From: Bog-159 sp050008575
GTDB taxonomy: Bacteria; Acidobacteriota; Terriglobia; Bryobacterales; Bryobacteraceae
DNA: 64,000 nucleotides
Reading direction: 5' to 3'
NCBI GenBank assembly: GCA_050008575.1
Contig: JBEKMJ010000012.1
Location: forward strand, 1-64,000
Part shown: piece by piece, positions 18,486 through 28,000 of the stretch
Layout of the letters: every line of letters starts with the position of its first letter
How positions within the stretch are numbered: the stretch's first letter is position 1
The notes under the pieces: generated by a model
The model's input: the letters and a program-made list of their open reading frames with translations, nothing else
The model's database searches: none
What the model was told of the DNA's origin: nothing
Program-made: the position numbers and the translations under genes

Positions 18486-18958
18486 TGCGGGTCTGGCGCA
18501 TTTCAAAGCGGCAATACGCGCCGGCCGCCTTCTCCGGCGATGGCGGTCTGCGGGCGGCGATGCGCTGGAATCACAAAGGCCACCGGATCGTGTATACGTC
18601 CCAGTCGCTCTCGCTGGCGACTCTTGAACTGTGGGTGCACACTCCGCCCATTGAGCCGTTGACGACTTACGTTTCCGTAGCCGCCTGGATTCCGGATGAC
18701 CAGCAGATCGCCGTCTTTGACCAAGAGTCCCTCCCGCCGGATTGGGAGGAAGATCCGGCGCCTGCGAGCCTGCGGGACCTGGGCACGAATTGGCTGGTCT
18801 CCAAGGCTTCAGCCGTCGCCAGAGTGCCCTCTGCAATAGTTCCCACGGAATACAACTATCTACTGAACCCCGAGCATCCGGATTTCGGGCTCATCACCAT
18901 GGAGGAACCGATCCCGTTTGTGTTCGACCGGCGCATGTGGAAACCGCGCAGGCTTTAG
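18485..18958 (+). CDS. RES-domain toxin (NAD+ phosphorylase family)
   Basis: 157 residues, GTG start overlapping the antitoxin stop. The RES fold is recognisable: N-terminal RVWRISKRQYA, then GGLRAAMRWNHKGHRIVYTS with the conserved Arg and Tyr, SLATLELWVH with the conserved Glu, and C-terminal NYLLNPEHPDF. RES toxins such as MbcT and the Xre-RES family cleave NAD+ to stop growth. Length is normal (about 150-160) and no catalytic residue looks lost, so the pair is probably functional. Confidence 0.9.
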   Translation: MRVWRISKRQYAPAAFSGDGGLRAAMRWNHKGHRIVYTSQSLSLATLELWVHTPPIEPLTTYVSVAAWIPDDQQIAVFDQESLPPDWEEDPAPASLRDLGTNWLVSKASAVARVPSAIVPTEYNYLLNPEHPDFGLITMEEPIPFVFDRRMWKPRRL

Positions 18959-19003
18959 TGACTACAGTTGGACGTCTTCAAACGTGCAAAGGAGGTGCTC
19001 AGC

Positions 19004-19803
19004 GTGCAACTGGAAACCGCAAATAGCATGGAGGAGTTTACGAAGAAGATTTCGGATCTCAGGGAACGGTGGTTTGCCGACGAGCCTCTGCTCCCATGGT
19101 GCAGAGGACAAGAACGGGCTGAGTGGCCGCTCGTCCCGAAGCTTTACCGGGGCGAACCGGACGACCACCAGCTCGAATATGAAATCCGGGAAGAATTTGC
19201 CACGCGCGCACCTGCCCTATCGGATTACACCAAACCGAGCGAGAATCCCGAACTCAACAATTGGGAGTCGTATTTTGTCATGCACCACTACGGAGCGCCA
19301 ACCCGCCTTCTCGACTGGACAGAGTCCTCCCTGATTGCCCTTTACTTCGAGCGGTCAGGTCGAACCCCGGTAATTTTCACGCTGCGGTCTGGGTGCTCGA
19401 TGCCTGGTGGCTCAATCGTGCTGTCATCAAAAGAGACGAAGTTATTCCGCCCGCTGATCCTGGCACACTCCCGGCGGACAGGAAGTCCGTCACCGCGTGG
19501 TTGCCTGCGCGGTTTAAACGAGCCAGACTACCCGTTCTTCCGGTGGCCGTTCTTCCGACGCATACGATACGCAGGATCAGCGCACAGCGATCATGTTTCA
19601 CAATTCACGGCAGCGAGAACGACGGTTTCTGGAAGGTGAGTAACAAGAGCAAGCGGCCACGGCTTGTCAAGATCGCGATCCCAAGCTGGGAGCTCCAGCA
19701 AATCCGTCGCACCCTTGAATCCTGCGGTATCGACGAGACAGCCATTTTCCCTGACCTGGAAGCCCTGGGACGGGCTGTGGCGATCAATTGGAGGAGCGAG
19801 ACG
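19004..19803 (+). pseudogene. FRG-domain protein, frameshifted
   Basis: A very strong AAAGGAGGTG lies 8 bases before GTG 19004 (VQLETANSMEEF). The first part has the FRG signature: PLLPWCRGQ, WPLVPKLYR, WESYFVMHHYGAPTRLLDW. Near 19365 homology jumps frame and continues as AAVWVLDAWWLNR, LPVLPVAVLPTHTIRRIS and SCFTIHG to IFPDLEALGRAVAINW, the normal C-terminus. The original stop is not seen; the frame runs on into a SET-domain fragment. FRG proteins often accompany toxin or defence loci. One frameshift is visible, so an assembly error is possible. Confidence 0.75.
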
Positions 19804-20172
19804 CCGGGCCTGCCGCATGATGGCGTGTGCACCCGGCTGGGAAAATCTAGGGCCCACGGCGTCAGAGTGTTTGCGATCAGAAAGATAAGAAGGGGTACCA
19901 AGGTGTTCGGCAGCGATGATGCCGGCATGGTCTGGATCGACAAGCATAAAACGGAACGTCTGCCGAATAGAATCAAGAAGCTGTACGCAGATTTCGCGGT
20001 TCTAAAGAACGGCAGATATGGATGCCCCATCAGTTTCAATCAGTTGACCCCATCATGGTACGAACGAGTCGCGGACGAACCCCAACGTCCGGCGCGATGA
20101 AACCTGTAATTTCTTTGCCACGAGACATCGAGGCTGGCGAGGAACTGTTAGCGAATTACCCACAATACAGCG
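19804..20172 (+). pseudogene. SET-domain protein fragment with two frameshifts
   Basis: Starting in the FRG frame: CTRLGKSRAHGVRVFAIRKI, RRGTKVFGSDDAGMVW, then KLYADFAVLKNGRYGCPISFN. Near 20065 the homology moves to another frame, NPNVRRDETCNFFATR, the SET NH.C-like region. It then shifts again to RDIEAGEELLANYPQYSD, the SET C-terminal GEELTxDY motif. The order matches a small SET-domain lysine methyltransferase. At least two frameshifts make it non-functional. Confidence 0.65.
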
Positions 20173-20316
20173 ATAACGGGGGCCGGCAGGCACCAAGTCG
20201 AGAATTGTCCGCGCTTAGATACCTTGCGCATAAGGCGATTTGCGCACCATACACTCGCCCAACCGGAATTCCGGGCATCCCTCCCTTCCGTCCCATTCGC
20301 GCTACGATCACATAAC

Positions 20317-21948
20317 GTGAGCACAATCCCCGAACCTGCATCCCCCGCGCACAAAGCCGCCCGCATGGCCCACATGCGCCACCTCGTCGAACAACTCAAG
20401 AAACTCGAAGACCGCCTCCGCGCCGGCGGCGGCCCCGCCAAGATCGACCGCCAGCATCGCGCCGGCAAGATGGCCGCGCGCGAGCGCATCGCCGCGCTGA
20501 TCGACCCCGGCACCCCCTTCCTCGAAATCGGACTCCTGTTGGCCTATGACCAGTACGATGGCGAAGCCCCCTGCCTCGGCTCCGTCACCGGCATCGGCAA
20601 GATCGAAGACCGCTACGCCGTCATTATCGCGGGCGACGCCACCGTCAAGGCCGGCTCCTGGTGGCCCGAAACCGTCACTAAAGGCCTGCGGGCGCAGGAA
20701 ATCGCCATGCGCAACCGCGTCCCCATCGTCTATCTGGTGGACTCCGCGGGCGTCAACCTGCCGTACCAGGACCGTATTTTTCCCGGCCAGTATGGCGGCG
20801 GGCGAATTTTCTATTATAATTCTCTTATGCGGCGCAAGCTCCGTGTGCCGCAGATTGCCGCGGTGATGGGTGCTTGCATCGCCGGCGGCGCTTATCTTCC
20901 CGCGCTCAGCGATTACATCATCATGGTCGAAGGCACGAGCTTCATGGGCCTCGGAGGTCCGAATCTCGTCAAAGGCGCCACCGGCCAGGTGGTCGATTCC
21001 GAATCCATCGGCGGCGCGCGCATGCACACCACCGTTAGCGGCGTGGCGCATTATATGGCCAAAGACGATGCCGAATGCCTGGCCCGCATTCGGCAACGCT
21101 TCCGCGAATTGCCCGCCCCAGGTGGGGCAGGCGGTTCCGCCTGCCAACCGCCCGCGCGTCCCATCGACGATATCTACGGCGTCCTCCCCGAGAACCACCG
21201 CCTGCCTTACGACATCGAGGAAGTCATCTTCCGCATTTTCGATGCGGGCGACTACACCGAATTCCAGCCCGACTACGCGCCCGAGATGCTGTGCGCCAAC
21301 GCGCGCCTGTCCGGCCACCCGGTGGCCATCATCGCCAACCGCCGCGGCTTCCTGCGCTCCGAAGGACGCCCGCGCATCGGCGGCATCGTGTACACCGAAT
21401 CCGCGCGCAAAGTGGCGTATTTCGTGGAACTCAACGAGCGCCTCGGCTACCCTCTTATATACCTGCAGGACGTTTCCGGCTTCATGGTCGGTCCCGAAGC
21501 CGAGCGCGAAGGCATCGTCCGCGCCGGCGCAGACATGGTGGAAGCCATGTCCTGCACCTCGGTGCCGAAGCTCATCCTGACCCTGAACCACGCCAGCGGC
21601 GCGGGCTATTACGCCATGGCCGGCCAAGGCTTCGAGCCGAATTTTACATTCAGTTGGCCCACCGCGCGCATCGGAGTGATGGAAGGCGATTCCGCCGTGC
21701 AAGCGCTTTTCTCCGTGGAACTCGAAAAACTGAAAGCCGCCGGCGAGCCCCTGCCTAAGCAACTGCAAGCCGCCATCGACAAGACGAAAGCCGACTACGA
21801 AAGCTGGCTGGACGCCCGCTACGCCGCCGCGCGCGGCCACTGCGACGCGGTCATCGACCCATTAGAAACGCGCCAAATCCTAACGATGGCGCTGGAAGTA
21901 ACACTCCACCGCCCCCGAGCTACTCCGCTAATCCTGGAGACTCTATGA
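20317..21948 (+). CDS. Acyl-CoA carboxylase carboxyltransferase (beta) subunit, MCC/geranyl-CoA type
   Basis: 543 residues from GTG 20317 (VSTIPEPASPAHKAARMAHM); the frame is open to 20224 but that part looks non-coding. It has both crotonase-like halves of a biotin-dependent carboxyltransferase: GSVTGIGKIEDR, IVYLVDSAGVNLPYQ, GACIAGGAYLPALSDY in the N half, and LQDVSGFMVG, ASGAGYYAMAGQ in the C half. This pattern fits methylcrotonyl-CoA carboxylase LiuB or geranyl-CoA carboxylase AtuC. No biotin carboxylase/BCCP subunit is in the window. Residues around 265-278 (PAPGGAGGSACQPP) are encoded by an inserted palindrome. A 77-bp piece of a related gene sits at 17897. Confidence 0.9.
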   Translation: MSTIPEPASPAHKAARMAHMRHLVEQLKKLEDRLRAGGGPAKIDRQHRAGKMAARERIAALIDPGTPFLEIGLLLAYDQYDGEAPCLGSVTGIGKIEDRYAVIIAGDATVKAGSWWPETVTKGLRAQEIAMRNRVPIVYLVDSAGVNLPYQDRIFPGQYGGGRIFYYNSLMRRKLRVPQIAAVMGACIAGGAYLPALSDYIIMVEGTSFMGLGGPNLVKGATGQVVDSESIGGARMHTTVSGVAHYMAKDDAECLARIRQRFRELPAPGGAGGSACQPPARPIDDIYGVLPENHRLPYDIEEVIFRIFDAGDYTEFQPDYAPEMLCANARLSGHPVAIIANRRGFLRSEGRPRIGGIVYTESARKVAYFVELNERLGYPLIYLQDVSGFMVGPEAEREGIVRAGADMVEAMSCTSVPKLILTLNHASGAGYYAMAGQGFEPNFTFSWPTARIGVMEGDSAVQALFSVELEKLKAAGEPLPKQLQAAIDKTKADYESWLDARYAAARGHCDAVIDPLETRQILTMALEVTLHRPRATPLILETL

Positions 21949-21963
21949 AAAAGAACCGGAAAT

Positions 21964-22043
21964 GGAACCACGGATGGACACCGATAAACACAGATAAGAG
22001 GAGGGGCCTTCATCTGTGTTTATCTGTGTCCATCTGTGGTTCC
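21964..22043. repeat. 33-bp inverted repeat (TATCTGTGTT-type)
   Basis: Left arm 21964-21996 and right arm 22011-22043 are inverted copies matching at 30 of 33 positions, with a 14-base purine-rich loop. The right arm reads TTATCTGTGTCCATCTGTGG in its core. It fills the gap between the carboxylase and AtuA genes and ends 11 bp before the AtuA start. Confidence 0.8.
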
Positions 22044-22054
22044 AAGTGTCTTTT

Positions 22055-23389
22055 ATGATTCGCATCGCTAACGGTCAAGGCTTCTGGGGCGATTGGCTCG
22101 AAGCCCCCGTCCGTCTGGTGGACGGTGGGCCGATCGACTATCTCACTCTCGACTACCTGGCCGAAGTCACCATGTCCATCCTGCAGAAGCAGCGCCAGCA
22201 GGACCCCGAGCTTGGCTACGCCCGCGATTTTCCGCCGCTCATCGGACGCATCGCCCACAAGCTCCGCGACCGTCACATCAAAGTCATAGCCAACGCCGGC
22301 GGCGTCAACCCGGTAGCCTGCGCGCGGGCGGTGCTCAAGGCCGCGCCCGGTCTCAAAATCGCGGTCGTGCTAGGCGACGACGTGCTCCCCCGCATCGACG
22401 AGTTCCTCGCCAAAGGCTACGAGATGCGCAATATTGACACCGGCGAGCCCATCTCCACTATTCGCGAACACATCCTGAGCGCCAACGCCTACATCGGCGC
22501 ATTCCCGCTTGCCGAAGCGTTGGCTACCGGCGCGGACGTGGTGATCTCCGGACGCTGCGCCGATGCCGCGCTGGTGCTGGCCCCCATGATCCACCGCTTC
22601 GGCTGGGGCCCGGACGACTACGACAAGCTCGCCGCCGGCATCGTCGCCGGACACATCATCGAGTGCGGCGCGCAATGCTCCGGCGGCAACTGCCAGGTGG
22701 ATTGGCAAAACATTCCGGACTTGGCCAACATCGGCTACCCGATTGTAGAAGCCGAACCGGACGGATCGTTCGCCGTGACCAAACATCCCGGCACTGGCGG
22801 ACGCATCGATGCGCACGGCGTGAAAGAGCAGCTTCTCTACGAAATCGGCGACCCCAGGCAATATATGACGCCGGATTGCGTGGCCGACTTCACCACCATC
22901 CAGCTTGCCGATACCGGCCCCGATCGCGTGCGCGGGCACGGCGTGCGCGGCGGCCCGCGGCCGGCCATGCTGAAGGCTTCCATCAGTTATCACGCTGGCT
23001 GGAAGGCGTCCGGCACGCTGGTCTACAGTTGGCCCGATGCACTGGCGAAGGCGCGCGTGGCCGACCGCATCACGCGCCAGCGCCTCGATCAACTTGGGCT
23101 TCGCTTCGACGAAATCCATACGGAATACTTTGGCGTGAATGCGTGCCACGGTCCTGCCGCCCACCCTGTCGCCGATCCCACGGAGGTGCAGGTGCGCATC
23201 GGCGTACGCGGCCGCGACAAGCGCGCCGTGGATCGCTTCACGCGCGAGATGATTCCGCTGGTGCTTACCGGTCCGCCGGGCGGCACCGGATACGGCGAAG
23301 GCCGGCCCGAAGTCCGCCAGATCGTAGCCTACTGGCCGGCATTGATTCCGCGCGAAGAGATCCAAACGCGCGTGGAGGTGGTCGCATGA
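22055..23389 (+). CDS. Acyclic terpene utilization AtuA-like protein (DUF1446)
   Basis: 444 residues from ATG 22055 (MIRIANGQGFWGDWLEAP); residues upstream in frame are the repeat. Family hallmarks are LTLDYLAEVTMSILQKQR, NAGGVNPVACARAV, VVISGRCADAALVLAP and WGPDDYDKLAAGIVAGHIIECGAQCSGG, matching DUF1446/AtuA. In Pseudomonas AtuA belongs to the citronellol/geraniol cluster but its reaction is not firmly established. Here the usual C-terminal ~110-residue domain is a separate gene 70 bp downstream. Lies between carboxylase and hydratase genes, as in atu/liu clusters. Confidence 0.85.
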   Translation: MIRIANGQGFWGDWLEAPVRLVDGGPIDYLTLDYLAEVTMSILQKQRQQDPELGYARDFPPLIGRIAHKLRDRHIKVIANAGGVNPVACARAVLKAAPGLKIAVVLGDDVLPRIDEFLAKGYEMRNIDTGEPISTIREHILSANAYIGAFPLAEALATGADVVISGRCADAALVLAPMIHRFGWGPDDYDKLAAGIVAGHIIECGAQCSGGNCQVDWQNIPDLANIGYPIVEAEPDGSFAVTKHPGTGGRIDAHGVKEQLLYEIGDPRQYMTPDCVADFTTIQLADTGPDRVRGHGVRGGPRPAMLKASISYHAGWKASGTLVYSWPDALAKARVADRITRQRLDQLGLRFDEIHTEYFGVNACHGPAAHPVADPTEVQVRIGVRGRDKRAVDRFTREMIPLVLTGPPGGTGYGEGRPEVRQIVAYWPALIPREEIQTRVEVVA

Positions 23390-23396
23390 TAGATAT

Positions 23397-23443
23397 GTGG
23401 GGCAGGCTCGAAGCCTGCGGCGGCCTCGCAGGCCGCCCTCTTC
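23397..23443. repeat. Palindromic repeat pair
   Basis: GGCAGGCTCGAAGCCTGC and GGCGGCCTCGCAGGCCGCC are two adjacent palindromes inserted between the two halves of the split AtuA, just ahead of the ribosome site of the second half. Confidence 0.7.
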
Positions 23444-23459
23444 TCAGCGAGGCAACCCA

Positions 23460-23792
23460 ATGAAACTCCCCCTCTCCCGCATCGCCCACACCCGTTCCGG
23501 AGACAAGGGCGATATTGCCAACATCGGGGTGATTGCGTGGCTGCCGCAATACTATCCGATCCTGTTGCGCGAGGTGACCCCGGAGCGCGTCAAAGCCTTC
23601 TTCGGCGAGATGGTCGAGGGAAGGGTGGACCGTTTCGAACTGCCCAGCCTCTACGCGTTGAACCTGATGCTGCATCACGGCCTGGGCGGCGGCGGGACCG
23701 TTTCGCTGCGCACCGACGCGCAGGGCAAAACCCTGGGTGCGGCGCTACTGGCTTTGGAGATCGAAGTCTATGAGCGAGAGCTTACCGATTAA
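23460..23792 (+). CDS. AtuA C-terminal-domain protein
   Basis: 110 residues from ATG 23460. MKLPLSRIAHTRSGDKGDIANIGV is the conserved opening of the AtuA C-terminal ferredoxin-fold domain, and LPSLYALNLMLHHGLGGGGTVSLRTDAQGK its typical end. In full-length AtuA proteins this domain is fused; here it is a separate cistron, an arrangement also known from other genomes. Probably forms a complex with the 444-residue protein upstream. Confidence 0.82.
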   Translation: MKLPLSRIAHTRSGDKGDIANIGVIAWLPQYYPILLREVTPERVKAFFGEMVEGRVDRFELPSLYALNLMLHHGLGGGGTVSLRTDAQGKTLGAALLALEIEVYERELTD

Positions 23793-24038
23793 CCCCGTGG
23801 CGCAGGCACTCGTGCCTGTCTCCATGGGCCGCGGGGGCCCACCAAATGCGCATGAAAGCCGAGTTGTGGGGCAGGCTCGCAGCCTGCGGCGGCCTCGCAG
23901 GCCGCCCGGCCGGATTCTCAGTCGCCTACCGGAGGCTTTCGATGCTGCCGCGCTGGCACACTTGCCAGCGCAGCGAGCAAGGCTCGCTAGCGGTACGCTG
24001 GCTTCCCAATCCGCCCAAAACCGAGGAGATCGCCCGCA
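23793..24038. repeat. Spacer with several palindromes, no gene
   Basis: Contains GTGGCGCAGGCACTCGTGCC, GTGGGGCAGGCTCGCAGCC with CTGCGGCGGCC continuation, and GGCGGCCTCGCAGGCCGCC. Open frames here are products of the repeats. A purine-rich GAGGAG at about 24022 serves the hydratase ATG. Confidence 0.6.
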
Positions 24039-24833
24039 ATGAGCGAAAGCCTGCAGATTACCCGCGAGGGCCGCGTTCTGCATCTCGCGCTGAGCCGTCC
24101 GGAGCGGCGGAACGCGCTGAATATGGATCTATGCAGCGCGCTCGGCGCGGCGCTGGAGGAGGCGGAAGGCGATGCGGGTGTGGGCGCGGTCCTGCTCAGC
24201 GGAAATGGCAAATCGTTCTGCGCCGGCATGGATCTGCACGAAGTGCTGTCCACCACCGCCGGCGACGTCAACGAAGTCCACGAGCGCATCTTTACGGCCG
24301 GAATCCGCATGACCAAGCCGCTGATCGCCGCGGTGCATGGAGCGGCGCTGGCCGGCGGCACAGGATTGGCTGCGAATTGCCATATCGTAGTGGCGGCGGA
24401 CGACGCCACCTTCGGGCTGACCGAAATCCGAATCGGGCTTTGGCCGTTCGTGATTTTCAGGACGGTAGTGGCGGCGCTGGGTCAGCGGCGGGCAACCGAG
24501 CTCGCGCTCTCCGGCCGCATTTTCGGTGCGAACGAGGCGCGCGAGTATGGGCTGGTGCACCATGTGGTGGACCCATCTGTCTTAATGCAGCGCGCGCAAG
24601 AAATCGCAGCCGCAATCGCCGAGTCCAGCCCTACCGCCATCCGCGCCGGCCTGGCGTTCGTCCGCGACGCGCGCGGCAAAAGCTGGGAAGAAGCCGGCGA
24701 TCTGGCCCGCCAAATGCGCAACGAAGTTTTTCGCAGCGCGGATTTCCAGGAAGGCATTCGAGCATTTCAGGAGAAACGCCCCCCGCGCTGGCCTGTGGGG
24801 CAGGACTCCAGTCCTGCGGCCGATCCTGCATAA
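24039..24833 (+). CDS. Enoyl-CoA hydratase/isomerase (methylglutaconyl- or isohexenylglutaconyl-CoA hydratase-like)
   Basis: 264 residues. Crotonase motifs are GNGKSFCAGMDL (oxyanion hole), AAVHGAALAGGTGLAANC and DDATFGLTEIRIGLWPF. The GGTGLA version, lacking the first glutamate of housekeeping crotonase, is typical of LiuC/AtuE-type hydratases. This fits with the carboxylase beta and AtuA genes upstream: carboxylated branched acyl-CoA would be hydrated here. The normal protein probably ended near EKRPPRW; the last ~12 residues (VGQDSSPAADPA) are read from a palindromic repeat starting at 24795. Confidence 0.88.
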   Translation: MSESLQITREGRVLHLALSRPERRNALNMDLCSALGAALEEAEGDAGVGAVLLSGNGKSFCAGMDLHEVLSTTAGDVNEVHERIFTAGIRMTKPLIAAVHGAALAGGTGLAANCHIVVAADDATFGLTEIRIGLWPFVIFRTVVAALGQRRATELALSGRIFGANEAREYGLVHHVVDPSVLMQRAQEIAAAIAESSPTAIRAGLAFVRDARGKSWEEAGDLARQMRNEVFRSADFQEGIRAFQEKRPPRWPVGQDSSPAADPA

Positions 24834-24895
24834 AGATGCACGTCGGCCCGGCGGGTCCTGGAGGACCCGCGCAGACCTAGAGGTCTGCCCCACGA
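24795..24895. repeat. Palindromes overlapping the 3' end of the hydratase gene
   Basis: GCAGGACTCCAGTCCTGC, GCGGGTCCTGGAGGACCCGC and GCAGACCTAGAGGTCTGC follow one another. The first is inside the hydratase coding sequence and supplies its C-terminal tail and stop. Confidence 0.75.
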
Positions 24896-24959
24896 GGAAA
24901 TGCGACACTAGATATTGGGGCAGTTTTTCAGGGGACCCTTTTTGCAGCGTAGAATGTGC

Positions 24960-24988
24960 TTTACTTTTTTCGCCAACGAGTTTAGTAT
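24960..24988 (+). promoter_or_regulatory. Sigma70-type promoter for smc
   Basis: TTTACT (24960-24965), 17-bp spacer, TAGTAT (24983-24988). The spacing is ideal and it lies 36 bp before the TTG start, with GAGGT at 25012 as ribosome site. Confidence 0.5.
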
Positions 24989-25024
24989 GGTTACGATCCC
25001 CCGAGCAAGACGAGGTAAACGTTT

Positions 25025-28000
25025 TTGCTGAAACTAAAGCGCGTCGAACTCCAAGGCTTCAAATCCTTCTGTGACCGCACGGAACTCCGCTTCAATGGCG
25101 GCGGCATCGCTGCCGTGGTAGGCCCCAACGGCTGTGGCAAATCGAACCTGAGCGATGCCATCAGTTGGGTGCTCGGCGAACAATCGGCGAAAAGCCTGCG
25201 CGGCGCCCGCATGGAAGACGTAATCTTCGCCGGCACGCGCGACCGCAAGCCTCTGGGCCTGGCCGCCGTCACCATGACGCTGGTCGATCCCATGCTTTAC
25301 CAGGAAGCCCACGATGCCGCCGCGTCCGTGGCCGGAACGAACAGCCACGGACCCATCCCGATCACCGCCCATCAGGGCAAGAACGGCGAGATCACCATCA
25401 CCCGCCGCCTGTTCCGGTCCGGCGAAAGCGAATACCTCATCAACGGCCACGCCGCCCGCCTGCGCGACATCCAGGACATCTTCATGGGCACCGGCCTCGG
25501 CCCCGAAAGCTACGCCATCATCGAGCAGGGCCGTATCGGCCAGATCCTCAGCTCCAAGCCGCAGGACCGCCGCTCGGTGATCGAAGAGGCCGCCGGCATC
25601 ACCAAGTACAAGACCCGCAAACGGCTCGCGGAAGCCAAGCTGGAGAGCGCCAAGCAGAATCTGGCGCGCGTCTTCGACATCCTGGAAGAGGTCACCCGCC
25701 AGGTGAATTCGCTCAAGCGGCAGGCCGCCAAGGCCAGGCGCTACGGCGAGCTCAAGACCGAGATGGATGCCCGCTTGCGCGTGGCGCTCTCGGGCAAGTT
25801 CCGCATGCTGGAGCGGGAAGCCGCCAAAGCCGCTCTCGACCTGAACTTGGCTTCCGCCGATCTGCGCGGCCTTTCCGAGCAGGTGGCCGCCAAAGAACTG
25901 GCGCACACCGAACTGCAAGGCCAGTCCTATAGAACCGAGCAGCATCTCACCGAACAGCGCCGCGAGTTGGCCGAGTGCAAAGTGGAAACCGAACGCGCCC
26001 GCGGCAAGCTGGAATCGCAGGTGAAAGAGAGCGGCGCCATCGAGCAGCGCATCGTGCAGGCCGAGCGCGAATCGCAGGAATTAGAACTCCGGCTGGGCCG
26101 CATCGGCGCAGATCTGGACGCACACCAGCAGCAGGTTGCGGCGCTCGACCGGCAAATCGGGGAATCGCGCGAGCGCATGCTGGAGAAGAATCGCTTGCGC
26201 GAGGAACTGCAAGCTACCGTTCGCGAACGCGAGCAGGCGATCGAGCAAAGCCGCACCGCAGTGCTGCGCCTGCTGGGCGAAGTATCCACGCTGCGCAACC
26301 AACTCGCGCAGATGAACGAATACCTGGCCGGAATCGAGCGTGAAACGGCGCGCGTCGAGAAAGAGGAGCAGTCCTCCGCCGCCGAGCTGGAGCGTCTGGG
26401 CACGGCCCGCCATGCGCTTTCCGAAACCATGGCGCAGCGCCAGCTTGAGTTGGAATCGGTTGCGGGCGAGCGCCATCGCACCGAGGAAGATCTGAACGTG
26501 CGGCGCCGGGATGCCGTCGAGGCGCGCGGCAGCATCGACCAACTGCGCACGGAATGCTCGAAGTTGAAGGCGCGCAAGGAATCGCTCGAAGAAGTGCTGG
26601 CGCATCGCAGCTACACCACCGAATCGGTGAAGCGGCTCTTCGCCGCGCTCGAAAAGGGCAAGGCGCAGGACCTGCGGCCACAAGGCGTGCTGGCCGATTT
26701 CGTGGAAGTCGATCCGCAGTTCGAAAAGCCCGCCGAAGAATTCCTGCACGACGAGCTGGAATATGTGGTGGTCGAAAACTGGGCGCAAGCCGACCGCGGT
26801 CTGGACTTCCTGCGCGCGGAACTCGATGGCCGCGCCACCTTCCTAGTACATCCGGAGAAGAACGGCAACGGTCATGGGCACCTGCCGGAGCCGGCGATCG
26901 GGCCGGAGACCGGGATTCTGTCGCGGCTCAGCGATTCGCTGCGCCTGACCAACGGCCTCACCGACCGCGCCGCCACGCTGCTGCCGCGGGTTTCGTTGTG
27001 CTTTCTGGCCGAGGACCGTGCGTCGGCCCAACGGCTGGCCACCAGCTATCCTCATCTGTACTTTCTGACTACCGACGGCCTCTGCTATCACGGCCACACC
27101 GTGACCGGCGGCAAGAAGACGGCCAGCGGTCCGCTGGCCATGAAGCGCGAAGCGCGCGAGCTGGCAGTTGTGCTCTCGGGCAAGCAAAAAGCGCTCGACG
27201 AGCAAGTCGCCCGCCTGGAGGATCTCGACCGCGAGATCGCCATCCTGGCAGCCGAATTGGAGCGCTTGCGCGGCGTGCAGCAAGCCCGCGAGAAAGACCG
27301 CGTGGCGCTGGAACACGAAATGCGCAAGCTGGCCGACGATACCAATCGCGCCAACTCGCGGCTTTCCGTGGCGCGGCTGGAACTCGACCGCCTGAAGCGC
27401 GATGCCGAACGGTCTCAGGAGCAGCGCGCGCGCAATCAGCAGGCCGTGGCGGAGAAGGAAGAGTTGCGCGAGCAGCGCGAACAGCAGTTGGAAGATCAAC
27501 GTCAATTCCTGGAGAAGCTGGAGATCGAAGCGGCGGCACTGGGTGAGGACCATTCGGCGTTGCGCGCGGAATTAGCCGGCCTGGAAGAGCGGCATCGCGC
27601 CGAGCGGGCGGCCATGGGCCGTCTGGAAGCGCAGCACAAAGAAGGTACTGCGCGGCTGTCGCAGATCGCGTCGGAAATCGAGCGCCTGGGCGTGCACCGC
27701 GCGGGCCTGCTGGCCGACAATATCGAGTTGGATCGCAAGCTGGCGTTGCTCACTGAGCAAGCTCTGCAAACCGAAGCTGTGGTGAACCAACTTGCCGCCG
27801 AAGAAGCCCGCATGCGCGAGACCCTGGCCGCCACCGAAGACGAGTTGAAGCAACTGCGCGTGAAGGTGGAAGAGGCGCACACGAACCGCTCGCAAATCGA
27901 AGTGGATCTGGTGAGGCGTCAGGCCGAGCTGAAGTATCTCGACGAGACCAGCCGCAAGGAACTGAATTGCGCCGTAGAGGAATTGGCAGCCGGCGACGAA

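Noticed and set aside
20308..21840. 510-residue minus-strand frame
   Set aside because: Antisense to the carboxylase gene; no motifs, and the plus frame has complete family signatures.
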